NCBI RefSeq assembly: GCF_003863965.1
Contig: NZ_RRCN01000001.1
Span: forward strand, 7,499,071-7,563,070
Reading direction: 5' to 3'
Origin: Paenibacillus oralis
GTDB lineage: Bacteria; Bacillota; Bacilli; Paenibacillales; Paenibacillaceae
DNA: 64,000 bases
A model generated the notes under the pieces. That model searched no databases, was not told the DNA's origin, and saw only the letters and a list, made by a program, of their open reading frames with translations. This document shows positions 42,945-51,280 of this stretch, in pieces. Position numbers and translations under genes: made by a program. Within the stretch, counting starts at the first letter, position 1. Each line of letters starts with the position of its first letter.

Positions 42945-43298
42945 TCAATGAACGCGATTCCGGCTGCCGCCAGGATAGACATCGATGTGATTACTCGCAC
43001 CATAGGCAATTACCTCTTCATCCAGGTTGGGCGAAACGATAAATTGCGCCCCCGAATTAATGGCTTGTTTTGCCATTTCCATACCCAACACCGTACCGAC
43101 ACCGATAGTCAAATCGCGGCCATACGTTTTTCTCCATCGTTCAACCAAAGAGTAAACGCCTTCAGTGTTCGTTGTCACCTCAATAAAACGAATGCCGCCT
43201 TGCACCAACGCTTCTACGGTCCGCTCCGCAGCATTCGGATGTACGCCGCGAATCATCGCCATTATTTTTTCCTTATTCAGTTGTTCCAACATACTCAT
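42945..43298 (-). pseudogene. Truncated KDPG/KHG aldolase-like gene
   Basis: From ATG 43298 (GGGGAAGAG upstream) the first ~110 residues follow the Eda family (IMAMIRGVHPNAAERTVEALVQGGIRFIEVTTNT, IGVGTVLGMEMAKQAINSGAQFIVSPNLDEEVI). After IDVYPGG it ends in a foreign tail (SRNRVH, stop). The family is about 200 residues and the Schiff-base lysine segment that should follow is missing, so it should be inactive. The frame also extends upstream over a possible small membrane ORF. Confidence 0.8.
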
Positions 43299-43507
43299 CC
43301 TGTCTCTTCCCCCTTCACCACAAATTAATCCGAATATAACGGCTATCCAGCCTGGCGTAACCATCCATTTTTGTTTTTTCTGCGCCAACCGCTTGACTGG
43401 CCCAATCGGCTTGCCTAAAAGCGTCGTCAAATGGGTGGTTACTTTTCGGATGAAACGGTTTATATTCATGCCACATGGCCCATTTTTCACAATAAGGAGG
43501 AACAAGT

Positions 43508-44617
43508 TTGAAACATTCATTCCCTATTCCGGTACGGGGGGCACTGCGCAACCTGTCGCCTTATTCGCCAGGAAAACCGATCTGGGAGCTCCAACAAGAG
43601 TTGGGACTATCCAATATCATCAAATTGGCTTCTAACGAAAATCCGTTGGGCCCGTCACCCAAAGCGCTTGAAGTGGTTGCGCAATCGTTATCCGATTTGC
43701 ACCGATATCCGGATGCGAGTACCGTCCGCCTGCGGCAGGCGCTCGCTGCTCACCATCAGATGACTCCTGAACAATTCATCGTTAGTAACGGTGGTGATGA
43801 GTTGATTACTCTCATTGCCAAAACTTTTCTGGAACAGGAAGATGAAGTGATCGTATGTTCACCTTCCTTCAGCGAGTATGAATTCGGAACGCATTTGATG
43901 GGCGCAACCGTCGTTCAAGTGCCTCTGGGTCCTTCCTTTAAGTTCGACAGAGAAGCCATCATCAATGCCGTGACCGCCCGAACCCGATGGCTCTGCCTTT
44001 GTTCGCCGAATAACCCGACTGGCACTTATCTTACAAGGAAAGATCTGCACTACATCTTAGATGCACTCCCTAAGGATATCCTCGTCCTGCTGGATGCCGC
44101 TTATAGTCAGTTTGCAACCGCATCCGATTATACCGACGGTCTTGAGTTTGTTCGTGCAGGATATCCGGTGATCGTGCTGCAGACTTTTTCGAAGTTGCAT
44201 GGCCTGGCTGGTTTAAGAGCCGGATATGGCGCGGCAAGTGAGACTCTTATTCAACAAATTGTCAAAGTTAAAGAACCGTTCAATGTGAACGCGTTAGCTC
44301 AAATTGCTGCCACAGCCGCACTTCGAGACAATGAACATATCCGACTGACGCTAGAAACAAACCGTGAAGGGAAATTACAGCTTTATCACGCTTTTCAGAA
44401 AATGGGTTTGCCTTATGTGGAAAGCATGGGGAATTTCGTGCTGGTTGAATTCGGGGCTGAAGCGAAGGGAGTATACGAATCCCTCATGGCTCGAGGGATC
44501 ATTGTACGATACGGGGAAATTTGGAACCTGCCCCGCCACCTTCGCATTTCGATTGGAAATCGAGAGGAAATCTCGGCGCTCACTCAAGCCATCGCCGATA
44601 TTCTGGCATGCGGCTAA
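43508..44617 (+). CDS. Histidinol-phosphate aminotransferase family (HisC-like)
   Basis: 369 residues from TTG 43508 with AAGGAGG 7 nt upstream. PLP fold type I: KLASNENPLGPSPKAL, NGGDELI, CSPNNPTGTYLT, VLLDAAYSQFA and the PLP lysine in LQTFSKLHGLAGLRAGYG; Arg in LRISIG at the end. HisC works in histidine synthesis, and paralogues act on aromatic amino acids. No other his genes are nearby; pairing with a dapA-like gene suggests a special amino acid pathway. Confidence 0.9.
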   Translation: MKHSFPIPVRGALRNLSPYSPGKPIWELQQELGLSNIIKLASNENPLGPSPKALEVVAQSLSDLHRYPDASTVRLRQALAAHHQMTPEQFIVSNGGDELITLIAKTFLEQEDEVIVCSPSFSEYEFGTHLMGATVVQVPLGPSFKFDREAIINAVTARTRWLCLCSPNNPTGTYLTRKDLHYILDALPKDILVLLDAAYSQFATASDYTDGLEFVRAGYPVIVLQTFSKLHGLAGLRAGYGAASETLIQQIVKVKEPFNVNALAQIAATAALRDNEHIRLTLETNREGKLQLYHAFQKMGLPYVESMGNFVLVEFGAEAKGVYESLMARGIIVRYGEIWNLPRHLRISIGNREEISALTQAIADILACG

Positions 44618-44670
44618 TAAATAACAACAATCTTACCCAATGATAACTTTAGGGAGGGGAATTCAAAATT

Positions 44671-45534
44671 ATGCTAAGCGAAAAATCATTGCATGGCGTC
44701 ATTGTTCCTATTGTCACACCGTTTGATCAACGAGGAAATCTTGACATCAATTCCTTTCAGAAGCTCGTTGTCCGGTTAAAAAGTAGCGGAATACATGGGC
44801 TGGTCGTCAACGGGACAACCGGAGAATCGCCGACGATTGAAGATGCCGAATTGGAGGCCATGATTGCCGCAGCGCGCAGCGTTTTGGGAGAGACTCCGCT
44901 GATTGTAGGCACCGGATCCAACAATACCGCGGCTACCATAAAAAAAACAGCCTTAGCCAAAGCGCTTGGAGCCGATGCTGCACTGGTCGTCACCCCTTAC
45001 TACAATCGTCCTTCGCAGCAAGGCATTATCGAGCATTTTCGGGCCTTGGCCGAAGCCGACTTGCCCATTATACTGTACGATATCCCGCATCGCACCGGCG
45101 TAACGTTGGAACTGGACACAGTTAAGGTCATAATGAAAATGGATCATATCATCGGACTGAAGGAGAGCACCGGCAACATCAAACGCCTTATGAGGCTGGT
45201 CAGTACCATACCTAAGCCCATCCTGTGCGGAGAAGACGAGTTGTTTTTCGCTTCGCTTTGTTGTGGAGGAAAAGGAGGCATTCTGGCCAGCGCCAATCTG
45301 GACACCAAGCAATTCGTGCAAGTGTACGAGCTGTTCGGCGCTGGAAAAATAGACGCATCCCGTGAACGATTTGACCAACTGTTGCCGCTTATTCTATTTC
45401 TGTTCTCGGAGCCGAACCCTGCTCCGCTGAAATGGTTACTCGCCCAACGCAGACATATTCGCACGGATCGGCTTCGGTTGCCGATGACCTCAATTAGTAG
45501 CGATTCTGCGGAAAAGGGAGTTCAACTGCTATAA
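44671..45534 (+). CDS. Dihydrodipicolinate synthase family (DapA-like) aldolase
   Basis: 287 residues. Family signs: GLVVNGTTGESPTIEDAEL, VTPYYNRPSQQGI (Tyr), ILYDIPHRTGVTLEL and the Schiff-base lysine in IIGLKESTGNIKRL. Either lysine-pathway DapA or a related aldolase of N-acetylneuraminate or keto-acid type. The C-terminal tail (LKWLLAQRRHIRTDRLRLPMTSI) is somewhat unusual. GGGAGGGG lies about 11-15 nt before ATG 44671. It follows the hisC-like gene by about 50 nt, likely co-transcribed. Confidence 0.88.
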   Translation: MLSEKSLHGVIVPIVTPFDQRGNLDINSFQKLVVRLKSSGIHGLVVNGTTGESPTIEDAELEAMIAAARSVLGETPLIVGTGSNNTAATIKKTALAKALGADAALVVTPYYNRPSQQGIIEHFRALAEADLPIILYDIPHRTGVTLELDTVKVIMKMDHIIGLKESTGNIKRLMRLVSTIPKPILCGEDELFFASLCCGGKGGILASANLDTKQFVQVYELFGAGKIDASRERFDQLLPLILFLFSEPNPAPLKWLLAQRRHIRTDRLRLPMTSISSDSAEKGVQLL

Positions 45535-45620
45535 GATACTCTGAGGGATACTTAAAAATCCAATTACATCTGTTTCACTTTACTGTCACATTTCTAACAG
45601 CGCTCTAAATGTCAATTGAC

Positions 45621-45649
45621 TTGACATATCCAATGGTGAGAGGTAGTAT
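45621..45649 (+). promoter_or_regulatory. Promoter of the tetracycline-type resistance leader
   Basis: TTGACA (45621-45626), 17-nt spacer, TAGTAT (45644-45649): the best sigma-A-type promoter in the window. It stands about 25 nt upstream of the leader ribosome binding site. Confidence 0.8.
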
Positions 45650-45680
45650 ACAAACGAAAATGGTATAAGGAGTTTATTAA

Positions 45681-45704
45681 ATGCGAAAAGGTATTCTTAA
45701 ATAA
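45681..45704 (+). CDS. Seven-codon leader peptide MRKGILK
   Basis: AAGGAG (45667-45672) is 8 nt before an ATG that opens MRKGILK and TAA. The end of this ORF (45691-45704) pairs with 45778-45792, so ribosome movement on it would decide the downstream folding. This is the classic layout of antibiotic-induced attenuation. Confidence 0.65.
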   Translation: MRKGILK

Positions 45705-45918
45705 CTATCAATTGAATGATGGTGGGAATGGAAAAATTTTACCTCATTATTAGCTGAATGAGGTTGGTTTTCTATACCTTAATTTAAGAATACTTTCGTA
45801 CTTCATTTGCTGATGCCGCTGTGCATTTCATATCTCCACAGCTTCTGAGGCCATATCCTTATAGCGATATGATGGTTATCCCCTGTGATGAAAGTATTTC
45901 AATCACAGGGGATTTTTA
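45691..45918 (+). promoter_or_regulatory. Attenuator leader with terminator before the ribosomal protection gene
   Basis: Three stems are visible: 45691-45704 with 45778-45792; an inner CCTCATT/AATGAGG (45741-45762); and a terminator ATCCCCTGTGAT/ATCACAGGGGAT (45878-45913) followed by Ts, ending 20 nt before the start codon. The last hairpin looks like the one in front of tet(M). Read-through would be favoured when ribosomes stall in the leader. Confidence 0.75.
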
Positions 45919-45938
45919 TATTCTGAGGAGGAAAATTT

Positions 45939-47873
45939 ATGAAAGTAATCAATATTGGCATTTTAGCACATGTGGACGCAGGAAAAACAACATTAACCGA
46001 AAGCATGTTATATACAAGTGGTACAATCACTGAACCCGGACGTGTTGACGATGGTTCTACTATCACTGATTCTATGCTCTTAGAAAAACAACGGGGTATT
46101 ACAATCCAGGCTTCAATTGCTTCTTTTCAGTGGAAGGATACCAAAATCAATTTAATTGACACTCCGGGGCATATAGATTTTTTCGCAGAAGTTGAGCGTT
46201 CATTAGGTATTTTAGATGGAGCTATCCTGCTAATTTCCGCTAAAGATGGTATCCAATCTCAAACTCGTATACTTTTCGAAGCGATAAAAAAGATAAAAAT
46301 TCCTACTTTAATTTATATCAATAAGATTGATCAACCAGGAGTCAATCTTGAATCGCTTTATCAAGATATCAGAGAAAAACTCACGCCCAATATTTTTGTC
46401 ATGCAGAAGGTTTCAATGGAAAAGGCACTTTCGGTTAAAGGGATTGATATGTCCTCAGGGGAATATAAGGATATGATTATTGAAGCAAATGAAACCCTGC
46501 TAGAAAAGTATATGCTCGATCAACCTATCTCAACCGAAGAATTGCATATTAGCAGAAAGCAGAATGTGAATAATTGCAATCTCTTTCCCGTTTATCATGG
46601 AAGTGCCCTTAAAAATATTGGAACAAGAGAACTAATGGATGCTTTTCTATTAGAGTTCAATCCGTATATATCACAAATAACTTCCAAGCTATCTGCATTA
46701 GTATACAAAGTTGAGCGAGATGATCAGCTGAACAAACGTACTTATATTCGTATTTATGAGGGTTCTATCAAAGTACGTAATGCAGTAATGCTAGAAGGAC
46801 GCTCTGAAAAAATCAAGATTAAGAAATTGTTAGCTCCCCAAAATGGGAAAATTGTAGAAGTGGAGCAAGTCGAAAGCGGAGATATTGCTATTCTTCCCAA
46901 TGAAAGTAATTTAAAAATTGGGGATATAATAGGATCAATACCTGGAAAGAATTTGTTCTTTCACAATACACACCAAATGATGCAGGCCAATATTTCCCCA
47001 ATTTCTCCCGAAGACCGAACATCGTTTTTAGAAGCACTTTCAGAACTATCCGAAACAGATCCGCTTCTACAATATAAATTAGATTCTCAGACTGATATTA
47101 TTGTTACTTTTATGGGAAAAATTCAGATGGAAGTTATCATTGCTTTATTGCAAAACCGATATCATCTGCCAACCAAACTAGAAAATATTACGACAATCTA
47201 CAAGGAACGACCACTGAAAAAAGCAGAATATACAGTTCATATGCAAGTTGCCCCAAATCCCTTTTGGGCATCTATCGGATTATCAATTGAACCGCTTCCC
47301 ATTGGTTCTGGATTATGCTATGAAAGCAAAGTGTCTTATGGCTATTTAAACAAATCTTTTCAGAACGCAGTTGAAGAAGGAATAAAATACGGATGCGAAC
47401 AAGGATTGTTTGGATGGGAAGTGACTGATCTGAAAGTTTGTTTTGAATATTGTTTGTACAATCCATTAAGTACTCCAGTCGATTTTCGACAGTTAGCTCC
47501 TATTGTGTTTGAACAGGCCTTAAAAAAATCGGGGACGGAACTTTTGCAACCATGTTTATCTTTTGAGCTCTATGTACCTCAAGATTGTAACTCTCGTGTC
47601 TATAGCGACTTAAAAAAACTTTGGGCTACCATCGAATCTTTAAAAACGCAACATAATGAAATCATAGTGACAGGTAAAATTCCGGCTCGTACAGCACAGT
47701 ATTACAGAGAGCAGCTTACGGAGTTTACAGAAGGGCGTGGAGTTTTCTTGACGGAACCGGCTGGGTATCAGCTAAATGATGGAGAGCCTGTTTATCAAGC
47801 TAGAAAGCCAAATGCTCGACTGGACAAGACACGCCATTTGTTTGAGAAATTTCAAGAACAGAAGGATGGATGA
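45939..47873 (+). CDS. Tetracycline resistance ribosomal protection protein, Tet(M)/Tet(T)-like
   Basis: 644 residues, EF-G-like GTPase. G1 AHVDAGKTT, G2 RGITIQ, G3 DTPGHIDF, G4 NKID, then EF-G-like domains including PLKKAEYTVHMQVAPNPFWASIGLSIEPLP and YGYLNKSFQNAVEEGIKYGCEQGLFGWEVTD, as in Tet(M). By eye it is roughly half identical to Tet(M), so a divergent member, perhaps near Tet(T) or Tet(44). It removes tetracycline from the ribosome. The gene is clearly AT-richer than its flanks, which suggests transfer. GAGGAGG precedes ATG 45939. Subclass and true resistance are not proven by sequence. Confidence 0.92.
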   Translation: MKVINIGILAHVDAGKTTLTESMLYTSGTITEPGRVDDGSTITDSMLLEKQRGITIQASIASFQWKDTKINLIDTPGHIDFFAEVERSLGILDGAILLISAKDGIQSQTRILFEAIKKIKIPTLIYINKIDQPGVNLESLYQDIREKLTPNIFVMQKVSMEKALSVKGIDMSSGEYKDMIIEANETLLEKYMLDQPISTEELHISRKQNVNNCNLFPVYHGSALKNIGTRELMDAFLLEFNPYISQITSKLSALVYKVERDDQLNKRTYIRIYEGSIKVRNAVMLEGRSEKIKIKKLLAPQNGKIVEVEQVESGDIAILPNESNLKIGDIIGSIPGKNLFFHNTHQMMQANISPISPEDRTSFLEALSELSETDPLLQYKLDSQTDIIVTFMGKIQMEVIIALLQNRYHLPTKLENITTIYKERPLKKAEYTVHMQVAPNPFWASIGLSIEPLPIGSGLCYESKVSYGYLNKSFQNAVEEGIKYGCEQGLFGWEVTDLKVCFEYCLYNPLSTPVDFRQLAPIVFEQALKKSGTELLQPCLSFELYVPQDCNSRVYSDLKKLWATIESLKTQHNEIIVTGKIPARTAQYYREQLTEFTEGRGVFLTEPAGYQLNDGEPVYQARKPNARLDKTRHLFEKFQEQKDG

Positions 47874-47944
47874 GACCAACAACTTGACATAAATCTGAAT
47901 TTCGAAAGCCGGTAGCAGACATTTCCCAATCAGACCGAAGCAAT

Positions 47945-47995
47945 CGGGAGGGGGGCATTGATAGTTCTTCCCCCTCCCCGCGCATTTCTTTTTTA
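47945..47995 (+). terminator. Terminator after the ribosomal protection gene
   Basis: CGGGAGGGGG and CCCCCTCCCCG form a GC-rich stem around a 15-nt loop, followed by a T-rich stretch (47986 on). About 70 nt after the stop codon. Confidence 0.75.
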
Positions 47996-48075
47996 TTTAA
48001 CAGTAGAGGATCACCTCTATGTTTTAATGTTTCTAGGAAACTATATTCCAAACCAATCTTAAGCAGTCATGAACT

Positions 48076-48388
48076 ATGGAAAAAACGCAGAAAAACTCTG
48101 TGTTCTTGCTTTATCTTGTCTGTTTTAGTTCTTTTCTCGCATCACTAACCCAAAATATTTATTCCCCCATATTGTCGGTATTAAAGGGATTCTTTTCAAG
48201 TATCTCTTTCTCTCGTCAATGCTTCGGAATCCCTTTATATGTTAATTCTTGCTATTATGCAGATTGTTTGGGACCATTAATTGATACAAGAGGAGCCATG
48301 AAGATACTTATACCTTCAAATTGTTCTAACGATAATCGGCAGCATTGGATGTGCATTATCAATACATTTTGGTTTGTACAGGGGCCCT
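48076..48388 (+). pseudogene. MFS drug transporter, frameshifted N-terminal remnant
   Basis: ATG 48076 opens EKTQKNSVFLLYLVCFSSFL and ASLTQNIYSPIL, an MFS start. After it the coherent protein text jumps frames: MLILAIMQIV, LGPLIDTRGA, then IVLTIIGSIGCALSIHFGL. Only about the first quarter of a transporter remains. Base use is AT-rich like the ribosomal protection gene, so both may have come in together. Confidence 0.75.
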
Positions 48389-48487
48389 GAAATGCCTGTC
48401 AAGAACGAAACCGTTACGAACGGCTGGCGGGCACCGGGTTGCCAAGTATCGTTGGCTCACCCGCCTCCCACACTCCTCTCGAAGCAG

Positions 48488-49870
48488 CTATTCCTGCAAA
48501 TACAGGTTAACTTTGTTTTGGATGCTCTTCGCGACCGTTTCCGCCGTCTTCTGTCCGGTGAAGAACGGCTTCGTCTCCTCTTTCAGAATGGCTTCAATTT
48601 TCGGATCGAGTCCGGCAAACCGGTTCACTTGGGACAGCAATTCATGAATCTTGTTCAACTCCTCGGGCGTCGCTTTGGGGCTACCTTCAACGCTGGCATT
48701 CTTCGCTGCTTCCATCTGAGCCTCGCTCGCCTTTTTCAGAACCGGCAGGCCTTCCAATTCCGGGGAAAACTGCATTTCATCCGTTAGCAGAAAGCTCAAG
48801 AACTCCCACGCTTCCTGTTTGTTCGGCGACTTGTTGTTAATGGCCAGCATTGTGTGCGCATCAAACGACATTCCCTGCTCCCCGCTTTCAGACGGAACTT
48901 CGTAAATCGCCGGGTTGGCGAAGAGCAAATGGCCTATTGCGGCCGCGGCGAAATCACCGACCCTTACAGGAAAAAATACTGACAATTCGGAACCGGCTTT
49001 GTCTCCGGAAAGTGATATAGATACATCCGGCTGCGAGAAAAATTTCTGGTCATATAACGATTTGGTCTCCTCCAACAAATCGATAAACTTTTGTCCGGCA
49101 AATTCGGCGGTTTGGCTGTCACTGTCGATGAAGGCGTTCCGTTCCGCGCCGACCCTTTCGATGATCCAATCTCCCGGGTCCTCCCACTGCAAGGGAGAAC
49201 CGCTCGGGTCCTGCGCCAGTGTGCCGATCTTCTCCTTGAATTCTTTCCACGTCCAGCGGTCCGGACGGATGCCCAGCGGCTCGAGCCGATCCTGATTGCC
49301 CATCCACACCATCATGGAGACACTGTAAGGAATCCCGTACAGGCCGCCATCATACTTCAACGCGTCAAACACGTTCATATAATAGTTGTCCGGGCTGAAC
49401 CGGTCGTCGTCTTTCATGAACTCGCCCATATCGGCCAGCAGTTTTTTGTCCGCATACTTCGTATACGGCAGCGGATCAACCACCAGCAAGTCGGAGGCGG
49501 TGCCGTTCATGAGATCCGCGTTGATCGTCGTCGCATATTTCTCAAGCGTGTTCGGATCGAAAAAGCCCGTCGCCCTGGCCATGCCAGATTCCGATTGCGG
49601 TGTGGAGAAAGCCGGTTTGATCTCAATGCGGATATCGGGATGGGCCGCTTCAAATTTCTGTTTCGCCAGGTCCAGAAAGCGGTTGGATTCGACGACGGAC
49701 ACCGCGATAACTTTTTGTCCGTTCTGCCCACCCGAGGCGGAACCGCCATCGCCGGGTGCGCCACTTCCTCCGTTCTCGGCGCTGCCGCCGTTTGACGCGC
49801 TGCAGGCTGCCAGTGTCAACGCCAACGCCCCCAGCATCCACGCTTTCCAAGCAGAACGTTTAAAGCTCAT
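48488..49870 (-). CDS. Extracellular solute-binding lipoprotein (sugar type, family 1)
   Basis: About 460 residues from ATG 49870 (other ATGs at 49879 and 49888). Lipobox LALTLAACSAS followed by a Gly/Ser linker. KVIAVSVVESNRFLDLAKQKFEAAHPDIRIEI, then later YGIPYSVSMMVWMGNQDRLEPLGI and WEFLSFLLTDEMQ are the pattern of sugar ABC binding proteins. It binds substrate outside and hands it to the permeases at 52475 and 53437. Last gene of a seven-gene operon; overlaps the preceding gene by 11 nt. Confidence 0.9.
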   Translation of the reverse strand: MSFKRSAWKAWMLGALALTLAACSASNGGSAENGGSGAPGDGGSASGGQNGQKVIAVSVVESNRFLDLAKQKFEAAHPDIRIEIKPAFSTPQSESGMARATGFFDPNTLEKYATTINADLMNGTASDLLVVDPLPYTKYADKKLLADMGEFMKDDDRFSPDNYYMNVFDALKYDGGLYGIPYSVSMMVWMGNQDRLEPLGIRPDRWTWKEFKEKIGTLAQDPSGSPLQWEDPGDWIIERVGAERNAFIDSDSQTAEFAGQKFIDLLEETKSLYDQKFFSQPDVSISLSGDKAGSELSVFFPVRVGDFAAAAIGHLLFANPAIYEVPSESGEQGMSFDAHTMLAINNKSPNKQEAWEFLSFLLTDEMQFSPELEGLPVLKKASEAQMEAAKNASVEGSPKATPEELNKIHELLSQVNRFAGLDPKIEAILKEETKPFFTGQKTAETVAKSIQNKVNLYLQE

Positions 49871-51275
49871 TTTCTTCATTTCCTTCATCGTCCTTTCGTT
49901 TCATGTGTATATTGGTCGCGAAAATCGCGCAACACCCAAGCAGCGCCGTGATCAGGCCCGGGCGCATCGCCTGCGGAATGCCGGATGCCGCGGAAGCGAG
50001 TCCAGTCAGGAAAACAGCCCCCGTCATCCCGCCGCACACCCGAATCAAAGCGGCGGACGGTGTCAGCCCGAGCAGCCGCCATTGCCGGAGTCCGATCCGC
50101 AAGAGCGGCAGACCGGCCAGCAAACCTGCGGCGGACAGGCCGCCGATCAAGCGGCCCAGTTGTTCTCCCGTTCGGTCGAACGGGGAGAGCGCCGCTTGGG
50201 ATAGAACGGGATGCTCATTCCATAACGTCATCAGCTTGCTCTGATAGAAACCGAGATCGATCCATCGTTCCGGTACCAGCTCCCGCGGCACATAGAAGGG
50301 ATAGCGGATGAGCAGCCACATCATCACCGCTGCGGCTCCGCTGGCGGCGAACGCCGCCGCCATTCCCAGCAGGACGCGGCGACGCCTGTCGGATTGTTCC
50401 GGAATCGCCGCCGGAAGCGGCTCTAGGCCCACGCGGAGACGGGGGATGGCGGCTTGGATCAACCGGCGCATGCGGGCGATACAGGAGCCGATGGCCATCA
50501 CCCCCGCCGCAAAAGGAATCAGCCGCGGCAGCTGCGCGTTCAGCGCCCATTCCCGGACTCCGCTTCGCAGCGAATAGTTGGAAGTGGCAAAGCCACTTTC
50601 CGTCAAAGCGCTCCTCACCGCCTGCTCTCTGCCGGCGTCCCCTTCGCCGGCGGCTTGCAATTCGATGGCCTGTACCCGAAGCTGCGGCTGGAGTTCCGCC
50701 AGCGCGCCGATCGGCACGAGCGCATCCGGCAGCGCGCCGCCGGTGGTCCATCGAAGCAGATCGTCATCCGAGCGGTAGACGCCGACGACCCGAAACATCT
50801 TGTCAAGCAGCCGAACTTCCAGCCCAACCGCATTCGCCGAGCCGAACAGTTTCTCCGCAAAAGCGTCGCTTAGCACAATTTCCCAACTATTGCCGTTAGC
50901 AGATTCTTGGTGGAACAGCCTGCCCTCGCGCAAGCGCAACGTGGTGAAATCGCTGAACGCGCCGCCGATTCCGGCAATTCGCCCGGTCCGTGCTTGAAAC
51001 CTTGCCTTCAGAGGGATATCATCCGGTATTCCGGCAGCATAAGCAACCTCGCCCTGCCACTTCTCGTCCAGTCTTTCCGCCTGCTGAAGGGTGAAACCTG
51101 AATCGCCGTTCGCGCCGCCGGAATCGGGCAGGGCGTATATGGTCCATCGATCCGGACCGACCGAGCCGCCCGACTCCCGCCAAGCCTGATTCGCCGCTTC
51201 GGAGAAGCCGCTGCCGAAGCACATGAGCAGGATGCCGGCCAGAACCAGAACCGTCGCCCAGCGTTTCTCCCTCAT
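49860..51275 (-). CDS. MacB-like membrane protein without ATPase domain
   Basis: 471 residues from ATG 51275 (GAGGGGGG upstream). TM1 ATVLVLAGILLMCFGSG, then an outer domain of about 200 residues like the MacB periplasmic core (AYAAGIPDDIPLKARFQARTG, WEIVLSDAFAEKLFGSANAVG, FRVVGVYRSDDDLL), then four or five more membrane segments (LIPFAAGVMAIGSC, VLLGMAAAFAASGAAAVMMWL, LIGGLSAAGLLAGLPLL, GMTGAVFLTGLASA). FtsX/MacB-type permeases act with an ATPase; none is encoded in this operon. Function is inferred from fold only. Confidence 0.7.
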   Translation of the reverse strand: MREKRWATVLVLAGILLMCFGSGFSEAANQAWRESGGSVGPDRWTIYALPDSGGANGDSGFTLQQAERLDEKWQGEVAYAAGIPDDIPLKARFQARTGRIAGIGGAFSDFTTLRLREGRLFHQESANGNSWEIVLSDAFAEKLFGSANAVGLEVRLLDKMFRVVGVYRSDDDLLRWTTGGALPDALVPIGALAELQPQLRVQAIELQAAGEGDAGREQAVRSALTESGFATSNYSLRSGVREWALNAQLPRLIPFAAGVMAIGSCIARMRRLIQAAIPRLRVGLEPLPAAIPEQSDRRRRVLLGMAAAFAASGAAAVMMWLLIRYPFYVPRELVPERWIDLGFYQSKLMTLWNEHPVLSQAALSPFDRTGEQLGRLIGGLSAAGLLAGLPLLRIGLRQWRLLGLTPSAALIRVCGGMTGAVFLTGLASAASGIPQAMRPGLITALLGCCAIFATNIHMKRKDDEGNEENEL

Positions 51276-51280
51276 ATCCG

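Noticed and set aside
43320..43500. Small protein gene upstream of the truncated aldolase (about 53-60 codons in two minus frames)
   Set aside because: Two frames look partly coding (one with a possible membrane segment), but neither has a clear ribosome binding site or family, so no call is made.
49386..50204. Plus-strand ORF of 272 codons opposite the solute-binding and MacB-like genes
   Set aside because: Both minus-strand genes carry clear family patterns and coupled starts; the plus frame is a GC-driven shadow.
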